Positions 1 to 8,678 are shown, counted from the stretch's first letter. The stretch: 64,000 nucleotides of DNA from Burkholderia plantarii (GCF_001411805.1 NZ_CP007213.1:1-64000), one strand, 5' to 3'. Made by a program: numbers and translations. The notes: generated by a model from the letters alone, not told the origin.

Positions 1-46
1 CCCGTCGGCCAAATGGCCAATCTTCAGCCTGTTCGTCACATATCCA

Positions 47-74
47 TTGAAATAAGAAATTCATCGGGTAAAAT
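47..74 (+). promoter_or_regulatory. Probable sigma70 promoter of parAB
   Basis: TTGAAA at 47-52 and TAAAAT at 69-74 are separated by 16 bp, a good -35/-10 pair. It would start transcription near position 81, about 20 bases before the parA start. A short inverted repeat (GGCCAAATGGCC, about 8-19) lies just upstream and could be an autoregulatory site; that is inference. Confidence 0.5.
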
Positions 75-100
75 TTCAACGATCAAAACAGGAGCGAAAA

Positions 101-763
101 TTGGCAGCCGAAATCATTGCGGTCACGCAGCAGAAGGGTGGTGTCGGAAAAAGCACCATCGCCATGCACCTCGGCGCGGCATTCCATGAAAAAGGAAAGC
201 GCGTCCTCGTCGTCGACGCCGACGGGCAAAACACGCTCATCCACTGGTCCAGCGCATCGGGCGACGCCGAAAACGGCATCCCGTTTCCCGTTGTGAACCT
301 CGCCGAAGCCGGCGGCCAAATCCATCGCGAGATCAAGAAGTTCATCAACGACTATGACATCATCGTCGTCGACTGCCCGCCCTCGATCACCGAAAAGGTC
401 TCCGGCGTCGTGCTGCTAGCCGCCACCGTGGCCGTGGTGCCGACGTCGTCGTCGCCAGCCGATTACTGGTCGAGCGTCGGCCTCGTGAAGCTGATCCAGC
501 AGGCCCAGGTGATGAACGAGGATCTGCGCGCCGTGTTCCTGCTGAACAAGACTGAAGAAAAGCGCATGCTGACGCGGGAATTGAAGCGTGCGATCGAGGA
601 ACTGGGCTTCCCGCTGCTGAAAACCCAGATCCCCACGCGCGAGGCCTACAAGCAGGCGATGGCACTTGGCCAGACCGTCCTGCAAATGAACGATCGTGGC
701 GCACGGCTCGCCGCCGCGGAAATTCGCGCATGCGCCGACGAGATCGTCGCCATGCTGCCCTGA
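101..763 (+). CDS. parA: ParA family chromosome-partition ATPase
   Basis: Walker-type partition ATPase that, with ParB bound to parS, segregates the replicon. The deviant Walker A motif KGGVGKST lies at residues 12-19, the A' segment VVDADGQ near 38-43, and the Walker B-like VVDCPPS at 89-95. At 220 residues it is a short, type Ib-like ParA without an N-terminal DNA-binding extension. The start is TTG at 101, chosen because GGAGCG lies about 5 bases upstream and the motif sits at the normal distance from the N-terminus. It is followed by a parS palindrome and parB 24 bases later, so the two form one operon. The family assignment is firm; that it serves chromosome 2 is inferred from the adjoining origin. 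Confidence 0.95.
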   Translation: MAAEIIAVTQQKGGVGKSTIAMHLGAAFHEKGKRVLVVDADGQNTLIHWSSASGDAENGIPFPVVNLAEAGGQIHREIKKFINDYDIIVVDCPPSITEKVSGVVLLAATVAVVPTSSSPADYWSSVGLVKLIQQAQVMNEDLRAVFLLNKTEEKRMLTRELKRAIEELGFPLLKTQIPTREAYKQAMALGQTVLQMNDRGARLAAAEIRACADEIVAMLP

Positions 764-779
764 CTTTATGCGCATAAAG
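764..779. other. parS centromere site
   Basis: CTTTATGCGCATAAAG is a perfect 16-bp palindrome lying exactly between the parA stop and the parB ribosome-binding region. Its core, TTTATGCGCATAAA, matches what I recall as the ParB target of Burkholderia chromosome 2, distinct from the TGTTTCACGTGAAACA site of chromosome 1. Its place inside the parAB operon is typical for a secondary replicon. I did not see another copy in the window, but I could not search exhaustively. Confidence 0.85.
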
Positions 780-787
780 GACCCTGA

Positions 788-1837
788 ATGAAACCCTCCC
801 AATTCGCCAAAGGCTTCCAGGCGCGCCCCGATACGACGACCAGCGAAAAGCGCACGGCGCTCGACCGCCTGAATGCGATCGACGGCCTCGTGAAGCCGGA
901 TGCATCGGCACCGGCAAAATCGTCGAAGAAGGACATCCCCGTCACGATCGTGGAGACGCCGCCGGCCGAGCCGACCGACGAATCGACGCAATACCACGCG
1001 TGGCGCGTCGCCAACCGTTATCAGCCGGGCCAGATCATCGAACTCTCGCTGAAAGCGATCAAGGCCAGCCCGTTCAATCCGCGGCATTTCTATCTGAAAT
1101 CGTCGATCGCCGAGCTTGCCGTCAACCTTGCTAAGCAAGGGCAGCAGCAAGCGATCCACGTGATTCCCGACTACGAGAATCCCGGCACCTTTTTCGTCAG
1201 CGATGGCGGCCGGCGCGTGCGTGCGCTGAAAGAAGCGAACAAGGAATCGGTGAAGGCGATCGTGGTCGATATCCCGATCGGCATCGAAAGCTACAAGCTT
1301 GGTTACGATCTGAATGTCCAGCGCGATTCGCAGACGGTCTTCGACAACGCCGTCGTTTGGCGCCGGTTCCTGGAAGAAAACTATTTCCAGAGTCAGAAGG
1401 AGCTGGCCGAGCATCTCGGCATCGACGAATCGACGATCGCCGTCGCGCTATCGATCGGCAAGCTGCCGGAAGCGGTGATGCAGGAAATGGTCACGCGCAC
1501 CGATCGTTTCGGTTCGAACATGGCGTACCAGGTCGGTCGCTATCACACGGCGCGCGGGACCGACGCCACGCTGCGGCTGATCAACAAGATTCTGTCCGAC
1601 GATCTGAGCACGCGCCAGGTTGCCGACATCGTGAAGGGCAGGGCGAACACGCAGGAGAACGCGAAGCCGGCTGGCCGCCAACGCTACGCGCAACGTCACG
1701 AGATCAAGATGAACGGCTCGACGGTCGGCGATCTGAAGTCCTATGGCGAGGATCGACTCGAGCTGCGGCTGCGCGGCCTGACGCGTGAGAAGCGCGATGA
1801 AATCCTGCAGCAACTCGAAAAGATGCTGTTGAACTGA
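788..1837 (+). CDS. parB: ParB/RepB/Spo0J family partition protein
   Basis: Centromere-binding CTP-switch protein that loads at parS and spreads. The N-terminal 80 residues are low-complexity linker. The ParB nuclease-like/CTP-binding domain starts near residue 84, includes SPFNPRHF at 94-101, and has the conserved DGGRRVRA box near 139-146. A helix-turn-helix that reads the parS palindrome lies around 202-226 (QKELAEHLGIDESTIA). The C-terminal basic region is the dimerisation part. The ATG at 788 follows parS and GGACC; the length of 349 residues is normal for the family. It is the second gene of the parAB operon and probably represses it through parS. Confidence 0.95.
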   Translation: MKPSQFAKGFQARPDTTTSEKRTALDRLNAIDGLVKPDASAPAKSSKKDIPVTIVETPPAEPTDESTQYHAWRVANRYQPGQIIELSLKAIKASPFNPRHFYLKSSIAELAVNLAKQGQQQAIHVIPDYENPGTFFVSDGGRRVRALKEANKESVKAIVVDIPIGIESYKLGYDLNVQRDSQTVFDNAVVWRRFLEENYFQSQKELAEHLGIDESTIAVALSIGKLPEAVMQEMVTRTDRFGSNMAYQVGRYHTARGTDATLRLINKILSDDLSTRQVADIVKGRANTQENAKPAGRQRYAQRHEIKMNGSTVGDLKSYGEDRLELRLRGLTREKRDEILQQLEKMLLN

Positions 1838-2367
1838 CGTCGCCGGTGGCCTCGCGCCAGTCGGCCAGCGATACCGATGGCGAACAGCGCGGGACGCACG
1901 CCAGACCGCGCAGGCCCAACAGGCGAATGTGCGCGGATCACACCGCCTCGCGCCAAGCGATCCAGACACCCCGAAGGCCGCACCGCGGACTTCGGGGTGT
2001 TTCCATTCGGCGGCCAACACGGCGCTCGTCAACGCAATCGATCTCCCTCGGCCGGGAAAACGACTTCCGCCAGCGCCGACAATCACGATGCCGATGCGCC
2101 GTTTCCCGCCATCTCCGCTCGTGTCGCTCGACGGGCACCCGACAGCCTCGATCCCCGACAGTCGGCGTCGGCTCGCCAAAGCGCCCCAGGCAGGAACCAC
2201 ACATCCATCGCACACGGCAACCACGCACACCCAATCAGCGCCTCGCCTTTCGCCCGTTCCACACGCGAATCCAAGCAAAAAAACCGAACCCGTTCAAAAC
2301 AGGTTCGGCTTTTTAAAAAACTTCAGCGCGAAAGCAAACGTCGTCGCGAACTACCGCCTCACATTTT
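1838..2367. other. Intergenic region between convergent parB and repA
   Basis: About 530 bases without a credible gene. Open frames here are G+C-driven and have no homologous-looking motifs. The only clear element is the terminator hairpin at 2284-2315 near the repA stop. Confidence 0.6.
2284..2315. terminator. Bidirectional rho-independent terminator between parB and repA
   Basis: A 7-bp stem CCGAACC (2284-2290) / GGTTCGG (2302-2308) is followed on the plus strand by CTTTTT and preceded by a run of A, so it can end transcripts from both strands. It separates the convergent parAB and repA transcription units. Confidence 0.8.
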
Positions 2368-3747
2368 TCAAGCCGCGCGTGACTGGTTCAGCGTGAACGC
2401 GAGCAGATCGCCATCGGTCGGCTCGCCCCAGGTCTTCAGCGCGAGCCAGTCGAAGAACGCGGTTTCAACGAGTTTCGAATCGAGGCCGCGCCGGCGCCAG
2501 TCGTCACGCAGGTGCGAACCAAGCGCCGGCAGCACGTCGCTCTCGAACGAGGTGCGCGCAAGGTCGCGTTCGGCCTCGCCCTGTTCCTCGTAGAGCGCCT
2601 TCGCCTCCTTGCGGCGATACGCATCGTATTCGCCGCGCAGGCGCGCCTTCGGATCGTCGGCCACGCCGGTCGCCGACGCGACCGCCGCCAGCTTGCCCGC
2701 GGTGCTACCCGGCAATGCGTCGGCGGGATCGGCCACCGGCGGCGCATAGCCCTTCTTCAGCGCATCCTTGAACAGCGCCGCCGCGCTACGCACCGGCGGC
2801 AGTGTCGTGCTGCGCATCCGCTGCTCGGTCATCTGCAGCGCCGCGCGAATCCGGTTTTCCTCGCTGTCGGCATAGAGCGTCTGCGCTTCCTTCAGCGGGA
2901 TGCCGATCTTCACCATCCGGTCGACAAGCGTGCTGTCGAACACGTTCGGATGTTCGTCGAGCGCGAGCATCGGCTGCTTGCGCTCCGACACGCGGAACTG
3001 GATCTCGGCCACACGGCGCCCTTCGCGGTGCTCGATCAGCTCGACGAAGATGTTCGTGACGGCGTTGACCTCGGCGATCGCCGGGCGCAGATAATCGCGC
3101 TTGAAATACTTGTACTCGCGCTTCGCTTCGTCGCCGGCCTCGGTGTCGGGCGTGCCCGACAGGATCGGGCGCCACCATTCCCACGGCTCGCGCATCGTCA
3201 GATGGCTCGGGTTCGTGAGGTAGCGCACGCAGATCTCGTAGAGCGCGAGGCCCGCGCTGCTGCGCAGCTGGCTCTGGAACTGCAGGCTCAGGCGTGCGTA
3301 CTGCACCGGATCGAGCAGCTTCTTCTTGATCTTCGGCGCGAACGAGAATTCGACCCAGACGCGGCGCGTGGCCGGGTCTTCGAGAATTTCGGCATCGGCG
3401 ATCAGCGTCGAGATGCCCCATTTTCGGCCCGGCTTCTGGCTCGAGGTGCCGGTACTCCACTCCACCTGCACCGACACCATGCGCCGCAGGTGTTCCTTGA
3501 CGAGCGCGGTGTCGTTCGAATCGAAGGCGGAGTTCGCGACGATGTCGGACAGCAGCGCACGATAGGTGTCGCCGGAATCGTCGGCCTGCTGCGCCACGGC
3601 GAGCAGGACGTTGAAGAGCTTGCGGGTCAGCAGCGTGATCTTGCCGCTCTTCGGCTGAATGGCGATCGCCTCGACCGCCTTTCGCAATTCGGCGGAGCTG
3701 GCATTCACCACATCGACATCGGTTTTCTTCGCGCGCTTCGTGGCCAT
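2368..3747 (-). CDS. repA: Replication initiator protein of the secondary replicon (Rep_3-like)
   Basis: A 459-residue initiator that should bind the iterons at 3.87-5.85 kb and open the origin. It has the two-winged-helix look of plasmid Rep_3 initiators: an early segment SGKITLLTRKLFNVLL (about residues 34-49), then a second domain near 215-260 with the hallmark LRPAIAEVNAVTNIFVEL and GRRVAEIQFRV segments. The C-terminal 150 residues are alanine/arginine-rich and unlike compact plasmid Reps. The start is ATG at 3747; no strong Shine-Dalgarno is visible. A 13-bp inverted repeat lies 16 bases upstream and two iterons about 120-250 bases upstream, which suggests autorepression. Which named initiator family it belongs to needs a profile search. 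Confidence 0.85.
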   Translation of the reverse strand: MATKRAKKTDVDVVNASSAELRKAVEAIAIQPKSGKITLLTRKLFNVLLAVAQQADDSGDTYRALLSDIVANSAFDSNDTALVKEHLRRMVSVQVEWSTGTSSQKPGRKWGISTLIADAEILEDPATRRVWVEFSFAPKIKKKLLDPVQYARLSLQFQSQLRSSAGLALYEICVRYLTNPSHLTMREPWEWWRPILSGTPDTEAGDEAKREYKYFKRDYLRPAIAEVNAVTNIFVELIEHREGRRVAEIQFRVSERKQPMLALDEHPNVFDSTLVDRMVKIGIPLKEAQTLYADSEENRIRAALQMTEQRMRSTTLPPVRSAAALFKDALKKGYAPPVADPADALPGSTAGKLAAVASATGVADDPKARLRGEYDAYRRKEAKALYEEQGEAERDLARTSFESDVLPALGSHLRDDWRRRGLDSKLVETAFFDWLALKTWGEPTDGDLLAFTLNQSRAA

Positions 3748-3762
3748 GCGTCGGGTCGGAGA

Positions 3763-3775
3763 GGGAAAGTTTCCC
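3763..3775. promoter_or_regulatory. Inverted repeat upstream of repA, likely autoregulatory operator
   Basis: GGGAAAGTTTCCC is a perfect 6-bp inverted repeat around one base, 16 bases before the repA ATG on the minus strand. Rep_3 initiators commonly repress their own promoter through an inverted repeat related to the iteron; the CCC/GGG-A-rich arms recall the 5' half of the iteron (TCCCGAAAA). Function is inferred. Confidence 0.5.
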
Positions 3776-3870
3776 GCAAGGATAGCGGCTGTGGTGATGG
3801 TCGTCTATAAGTGCGGCCTCACCATAGGCGGTGAAGCGGGACGATTCTGGCCACCTCACCCCAGGCTTTT

Positions 3871-4001
3871 TCCCGGAAAAGCTCACCGGTGGAAATTCCG
3901 GTGATTCGCGCCTCACCTTGGCTGCCGCGGGTGACGCGGACGCGCATGATATCCGCACCGATCCCGACTCGTCGAGTCGTCTCCCGTATCGGCTCACCTC
4001 A
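3871..4001 (+). repeat. Two iterons in the repA promoter region
   Basis: TCCCGGAAAAGCTCACCGGT (3871-3890) and TCCCGTATCGGCTCACCTCA (3982-4001) match the origin iteron. Partial CCTCACC elements occur at 3817-3823, 3854-3860 and 3911-3919. Their position beside repA suggests titration or repression of the initiator gene. Confidence 0.75.
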
Positions 4002-4790
4002 AAAATTTTTATCGCGATCTGGTGACACCGGCGCGTCACGGTGATCGTCGCGTGGCTGTCGGGAATCACTTGCGCGATCATGCGCATCCGCTGTGGGACC
4101 GCGGATTGCCGGGCAGCGAGCCGGCCGGTACGGCACGACTCCATCGGCAAGATCCAGCAATCCCCGGTGCTCGGCGCCCCCGCCTCGCCGGCACACAGGC
4201 ATCGCGAGCGGCCCGTGCAACCCCGGCCGCCAGGTCGCCAAGCATCGGCTGTGCTCTCTCGCCAGACCGGACATCCCCGAATCGGTATCTGAAACGCCGC
4301 CGAACGGCCGGCTCGGCGCCGCCCGAACCACGACGGTGCCGCCATCATCCCGGCGCACCGCCCATTCCGGCGTATTTCCGGCCCGTCAGCGGTTCGATTG
4401 GCCACGGCCCCCATCTCGCCGGTTCGATCTCCAGCGGCCCCGGCCATGACCGCGCGACCGCCGCAAACCGGTGTCCGCAGCATCCGCCGCCGATCGATTC
4501 CCGCGACCCGCACCACCCGCCACGCCGCATCTCGCATTGGAGCCCGCCAGACGCCCCTGTGCGGCCTTGGCAAGCCAACCTGCCGTCCCGGCGCTCCGTC
4601 AGGCCCGTCAAAAGCCCTTGAGAACGCCCAGGTGCGGGCGAGCGCCAGTTCCCCCTCACCGAACCCGGCGTGCACCGCGCCCGGTCCCCAATCCCTGTCA
4701 GGTGGCATCAATCAAGGCGCCAGACTCACCGCCGACGACAACCGGCATCCCGAATCGCCCCTCCGTGGCCACGAACGCGCGATCGATCCA
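4002..4790. other. Non-coding GC-rich spacer within the origin region
   Basis: About 790 bases with no gene I can support and no iteron. Open frames exist on both strands but show mixed, repetitive proline/arginine-rich translations without motifs. It separates the repA-proximal iterons from the DnaA boxes and the main array. Confidence 0.5.
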
Positions 4791-4795
4791 CAAAG

Positions 4796-4868
4796 ATATC
4801 CACAGCCGGCCTTTATCCAGCACGCCCGGCGGGCCTGCCATTACACGCGACAAATACAGTTGTCCACA
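4796..4868 (+). other. Two DnaA-box-like sequences
   Basis: ATATCCACA (4796-4804) and TTGTCCACA (4860-4868) each differ by one base from the DnaA box TTATCCACA and have the same orientation, 64 bp apart. They lie just before the iteron array, as in iteron origins that need both DnaA and a dedicated initiator. Confidence 0.6.
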
Positions 4869-4917
4869 GCGAGAAGCGGGCCGACGCGACGGCATTTTCC
4901 CTGATCCGCGTCCCGCC

Positions 4918-5848
4918 TCCCGCAAAACCTCACCTTTCCGCCGAAACCGGTGAAACCCTCCTGCAAACGAAAAGCACCGACATACGGGGCCCCACAGCCC
5001 GAAGCCTCCCGAAAACCCTCACCTTTGGCTTTCCCGCTCGGGCACCCATCGCGTTTTCCATCCTCCCGAAAACGCTCACCTTACGCGGAACGAGGTATAA
5101 AACATCAATGATTTCATGAGGTTACCTATTGTCCGGCAATCTCGCGACGATCGGGACAAGATCCCGGAAATCCTCACCTTTGGCGAATCCTCGATGCCCG
5201 GTCCGCTCCGATTCGGTCCTGAAAAACCTCACCTCTTGCGAAATTGGCCATGAAAAATGCGCCTCGACACCCACTCCCGGCGAGGGTTTGCGGGTAAGTG
5301 GACGCCCACTGTTCCCGAAAAGCCTCACCTTTCGCATTTTTTTGACTGTGATACGCTCCCGAAAAATCTCACCTCAGACCATTTTCGGCCTGGATTTCCG
5401 AGGTCCTGAAATCGCTCACCGATCCCGGGACTGGCGCTGAATTTGCAGGCAAAGGCTCCCGAAAAGCCTCACCTTAGGGGCTTCAAGGCCTGTGAAGCTG
5501 CTTAAAACGGTATTTTTTCCCGTAAAGGCTCACGTCAGCCCAGGCCCGAGTCCCGAGAACGCTCACCTATGCCTAATCGGTGGGCAAAATCCGCGCCAAA
5601 ACGGAGGCGAACGAAGGTCCCGCAAACCCTCACCTCTCGGTAAACGCCATGAAACGGGGCGATTCAGGCACCATGCGGGGGCCGCGGGCACAGCCCTCCC
5701 GAAAAACTTCACCTTTCGCACCGGCTGCGCGAGACTGTGATCCTGAATCCGCTCACGATCTTTCCCGCAACGGCTCACGCTGATCCCCGAACCCCATCAC
5801 TTCGGGTCCTGCAAAAGATCACCATGCTTCCCGCAAAGCTTCACCTTG
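4918..5848 (+). repeat. Iteron array of the replication origin (18 copies)
   Basis: Eighteen direct copies of a 20-bp element, consensus TCCCGAAAANCCTCACCTTT, all on the plus strand. They start at 4918, 5007, 5064, 5162, 5217, 5313, 5357, 5404, 5457, 5518, 5551, 5618, 5697, 5741, 5763, 5785, 5807 and 5829. The CTCAC core and TCC[CT]G are the most constant parts; copies at 5741 onwards are the most diverged. Spacing is irregular (33-98 bp) up to 5697 and then exactly 22 bp for the last five. This is the expected binding platform of the RepA-like initiator and, with the A/T-rich stretch downstream, the replication origin. Confidence 0.9.
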
Positions 5849-5935
5849 TCGGCCGCAATCCCTTACCCAGTAAGGCTGTGCGGTGGCGTTAACGTTTTTA
5901 ACAAGGGTTCAAGGGTGTTTACTTTTATTACTCTC
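5741..5935 (+). other. Core origin: helically phased iterons and A/T-rich unwinding element
   Basis: Five iterons begin at 5741, 5763, 5785, 5807 and 5829, a constant 22-bp period (about two helical turns), so bound initiators would sit on one face of the DNA. They run directly into a relatively A/T-rich stretch (about 5881-5935) with the inverted repeat GTTAA-N5-TTAAC at 5888-5902 and TGTTTACTTTTATTAC. I infer this to be the DNA unwinding element. Confidence 0.6.
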
Positions 5936-6219
5936 TAGGCGCCACCCGCGAGTTTCCTGAAACATCGCTTCTTTCCCCCTCCGTCCCTGTGAAACATCCC
6001 CATATTTTTGAAAGCAGGATGCTTTGCTTGTAGAAACAAGGGGTTAGCACAGAAAGTTCGATTTGTTTCACGGCATTCGACGAACTGACACGGTAGCGGC
6101 GGCTGTGGCACACCCAGGCATGCCATCTGCGAACAATTTTCGCCAAGCACAAGAAACGCGTATTGTTCGCTACGTATTTCGTTATGATTGGTACGTTTTG
6201 CTTTTCTGCCAATCGAACC
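5936..6219. promoter_or_regulatory. Upstream region of the kfrA-like gene with TGAAACA half-sites
   Basis: About 280 bases without a gene. TGAAACATC occurs at 5958-5966 and 5990-5998, and the inverse TGTTTCA at 6064-6070. Closer to the gene, ACGTA and TACGT arms flank the start region (about 6171-6196). These could be operators for the KfrA-like protein, since KfrA proteins repress their own promoter. This is inference. Confidence 0.35.
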
Positions 6220-7410
6220 ATGACTCCCGACCATCCGCTTCGCCAGACCATTCGCGAAGAACTCGACGCGATGCGCGCCACCGGCGCGCGCCGGCAGGAC
6301 CTCTCGCTGCACGCCTGCAAGCGTCTGTTCTTCGATCTCGGCGTCCGGCCATCGGCCGCCAACGTCCGCGAACTGACCCAGACCGGCAGCGCCGGCGACA
6401 TTCCGAAAGACATCGACTTTTTCTGGGAACGGATCCGCTCTGCCTCGAAAGTTCGGCTCGACGGCAGCCATCTGCCGAAGGCGCTCGAAGGCAAGGCCGG
6501 CGAACTGCTCGGCGCGCTCTATGACGAGGCATTGAAGGAAGCGCGAACCGCGCTCGAGGCCGAACGGCAACTGGCCGACGACCAGATCGCCGCCGCGGTG
6601 CAGCAGGTCCGCGATGCCGGTATCCGGCACGAGACGCTCGAAGCCGCGCTCGCGCGCAGCGAGAACCGTGCGGAACAATTGCAGGCGAAGCTCACCGAAG
6701 CCGAAATCCAGCTGGCCACCGCGTCGCTGCATGGCAGCGCGCATCACGACTCGCTGCAGGCGCTGACCCAGCGGCTCGAAAACGAAAACGAACTGTTGAA
6801 CCGGCGGCTCGAGGCCGAGCAGCAGCAAAACGCGTCGCTGCGCGAGCGGATCGACGCGCTGCACGTCGAGGCACGCCAGAACACCGAGCACTATGCGCAG
6901 CAGATCAAGGATGCGATCGCCGAGGCCGAGCGCCGCGTCAAGCCGATGCTGGTCGAGCTCGATTCGCTGAGAAGCATGGCCGGCACCTACCAGGCGGGCC
7001 TTCGCGACGTGAACCGCAAGGAATTCGAGTTCTTGCAGCAGCTCAGCGCCGCGAAGGCGCGGGCCGACCGGCTTGACGAGCAGCTGCGCGGCCAGGGCGA
7101 CGAGTTAGCCGCCGCAAGTCGCGAGATCGAGACGCTGCGCGCCGCACAGGGGATTCCGCCTGAAATGGCCGCGCTGTTGCAGCGGCTCGCGAACGCTGGC
7201 CAGCTCGATGCATCGGCGTTCGAGGCGATCGGCACCTCGCTCGATGCGCACGTCGCGCTGCCGGCGCGCTGCCCGAAATGCGATGAAGGCGAGCCCGAGC
7301 TGTCACACGCGGCCGACGGCTACGAACTGCTGTGTCCCGAATGCGAACATGCGTCCGGCGCCTGTGCCTCGCGGCTCGAAGCCGTCGCACAGTTCAGCCG
7401 GATCGGTTGA
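6220..7410 (+). CDS. KfrA-like DNA-binding coiled-coil protein with C-terminal zinc ribbon
   Basis: The N-terminal 100 residues resemble the KfrA_N DNA-binding domain of plasmid proteins (short helices, with LFFDLGVRPSAANVRELT near 36-53). A long charged, heptad-rich helix follows, about 105-340, as in KfrA, which forms filaments that help partition. The C-terminus has CX2C-X17-CX2C (C351, C354, C372, C375), a zinc-ribbon knuckle not typical of KfrA. Length from the ATG at 6220 is 396 residues; an in-frame start at 6163 exists but its extra residues are cysteine/phenylalanine-rich and unlikely. Its location at the edge of the origin supports a role in replicon maintenance. Confidence 0.75.
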   Translation: MTPDHPLRQTIREELDAMRATGARRQDLSLHACKRLFFDLGVRPSAANVRELTQTGSAGDIPKDIDFFWERIRSASKVRLDGSHLPKALEGKAGELLGALYDEALKEARTALEAERQLADDQIAAAVQQVRDAGIRHETLEAALARSENRAEQLQAKLTEAEIQLATASLHGSAHHDSLQALTQRLENENELLNRRLEAEQQQNASLRERIDALHVEARQNTEHYAQQIKDAIAEAERRVKPMLVELDSLRSMAGTYQAGLRDVNRKEFEFLQQLSAAKARADRLDEQLRGQGDELAAASREIETLRAAQGIPPEMAALLQRLANAGQLDASAFEAIGTSLDAHVALPARCPKCDEGEPELSHAADGYELLCPECEHASGACASRLEAVAQFSRIG

Positions 7411-7440
7411 TCGGCCGATCGGCGGCGCGCCGATTGTGCC

Positions 7441-7498
7441 AAAGGTGAGGAAAAACGGGAGGGGAAAGGTGAGGGCCTGCGGGAACGAAAAGCTCACG
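7441..7498 (-). repeat. Reversed iterons between kfrA-like gene and recombinase gene
   Basis: Two close copies on the minus strand, AAAGGTGAGGAAAAACGGGA (7441-7460) and AAAGGTGAGGGCCTGCGGGA (7465-7484), 24 bp apart, plus a weak plus-strand copy ending in AGCTCACG (7498). They occupy the whole gap between two convergent genes, so they are not promoter elements of either. Confidence 0.8.
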
Positions 7499-7501
7499 CC
7501 T

Positions 7502-8545
7502 TCAGACCAGGCCGGGCTCCGAGGCCGATGACACCACGGTCTCTTCGTCTTCGGCGGCGGTTTTTTCCAGGTTGCCGCGCCAGCTTCGCCACGCGCGATG
7601 CAGCCGGTTCGCGGACACGGCCTGCATGAAGCCGAGCCAGTGGCCGACGCGCTCGGGCGTGACGCCGTTCTCGAACAGCTCGGCCGCGAACGTATTGCGC
7701 AGCGTCTGCGGGCTCGCGCGCGCGACGCGCGACGCGGTGATATCGGCCGCTTCGATGATCGCGTCGACCGCGCGCAGCATGGTCGCCTTGTGCATCGGCC
7801 GGCCCGCGAGCGATGACGGAAACACGAGATCGCCGGGAATGTCGCAGCGGCGCCGCTCGGCCAGCCACGCGTCGAACAGCGCGATCGCGAACGAGGCGAG
7901 GTGCGTTTCGCGTTCGAAATCGGGATGGTTCGACGGAATCCGCACCGCCGGCTCGCCCGGTTTCACGCAACTAATGGTGAGCGCGCGCGCTTCGCCCGTT
8001 TTCAGTCCACCACCGAGGAACGCGGCCACCAGCGCCCGGTCGCGGCGTTCCTTCCATTGCGACATGCCAATGGTCGGCAAGGGCGAAAACAGATAGGCGA
8101 GCAGCGCCGCGCGCTCGGATGGCGAGAGGAAGCTGGTGGGTTCGTTGTCGCGCGCGCGGCGCCAGCTTGCTTCGCCATCCTGAGCAATGAAGCGGGCCGG
8201 ATTCGTCGAGCCGAATTCGTTGCGGCGCACGTGATCGAGCACGCGCTCGATCAGCCGCAGATAGCGCACACGCTGCGTTTTTTTGATCGGCAACTCGCCG
8301 ACGAAATTCGCGATCGACTGGGTGTCGACGGTCGCGAGCGTCTGCTGCCGTTCGGCGAGCCAGGCGAGGAACGCGCCCCATTGGGCGCGATACACGTCGG
8401 CCGACGAACGCCGAAACGCCTGGGTAGCGAGCCACGCGTCGAACGACGCGTTCGGTTGGGCGACCCAGTCGGCCTCGGTGCCGTCGAACAGATCGGGTTC
8501 GGCGGCCTCTGGCGTTCCGGTGGCCCCGGAGCTTGGGAGGGACAT
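7502..8545 (-). CDS. Tyrosine-recombinase-fold protein, probably catalytically inactive
   Basis: 347 residues from ATG 8545. An N-terminal SAM-like core-binding domain (about 33-125, FDAWLATQAFRRSSADVYRA) is followed by a catalytic-domain fold (about 140-325), as in XerC/XerD-type recombinases. The usual R-H-R-H-Y set is broken: the first arginine is K182 (GGLKTGEARAL), the box II histidine is Q280 (SPQTLRNTF) with R283 kept, H302 is kept (VGHWLG), and no tyrosine lies within 18 residues after it. I therefore expect DNA binding without strand cleavage. It lies between the origin and a reversed iteron pair, so a structural role at the origin is possible; dimer resolution is unlikely. Confidence 0.8.
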   Translation of the reverse strand: MSLPSSGATGTPEAAEPDLFDGTEADWVAQPNASFDAWLATQAFRRSSADVYRAQWGAFLAWLAERQQTLATVDTQSIANFVGELPIKKTQRVRYLRLIERVLDHVRRNEFGSTNPARFIAQDGEASWRRARDNEPTSFLSPSERAALLAYLFSPLPTIGMSQWKERRDRALVAAFLGGGLKTGEARALTISCVKPGEPAVRIPSNHPDFERETHLASFAIALFDAWLAERRRCDIPGDLVFPSSLAGRPMHKATMLRAVDAIIEAADITASRVARASPQTLRNTFAAELFENGVTPERVGHWLGFMQAVSANRLHRAWRSWRGNLEKTAAEDEETVVSSASEPGLV

Positions 8546-8678
8546 GTCTATTAATCCGTTAGTTGCTTGTTTGAGCGTAGTGCATGAGCGCCGGTTCGGC
8601 CAGTCGGCGGCGCCGGTGCTTCGCTGACCGGGCGCTATCGCGCCGGCCGGCGGCTGATTGACCGGCGAGCGCCCGGCT

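Noticed and set aside
4918..5848. CRISPR array
   Set aside because: The repeats are 20 bp, diverged, irregularly spaced and sit beside a Rep gene, DnaA boxes and an A/T-rich element; there are no cas genes. They are iterons.
5958..6070. Chromosome-1 type parS (TGTTTCACGTGAAACA)
   Set aside because: Only half-site-like TGAAACA/TGTTTCA elements occur, never joined as the full palindrome.
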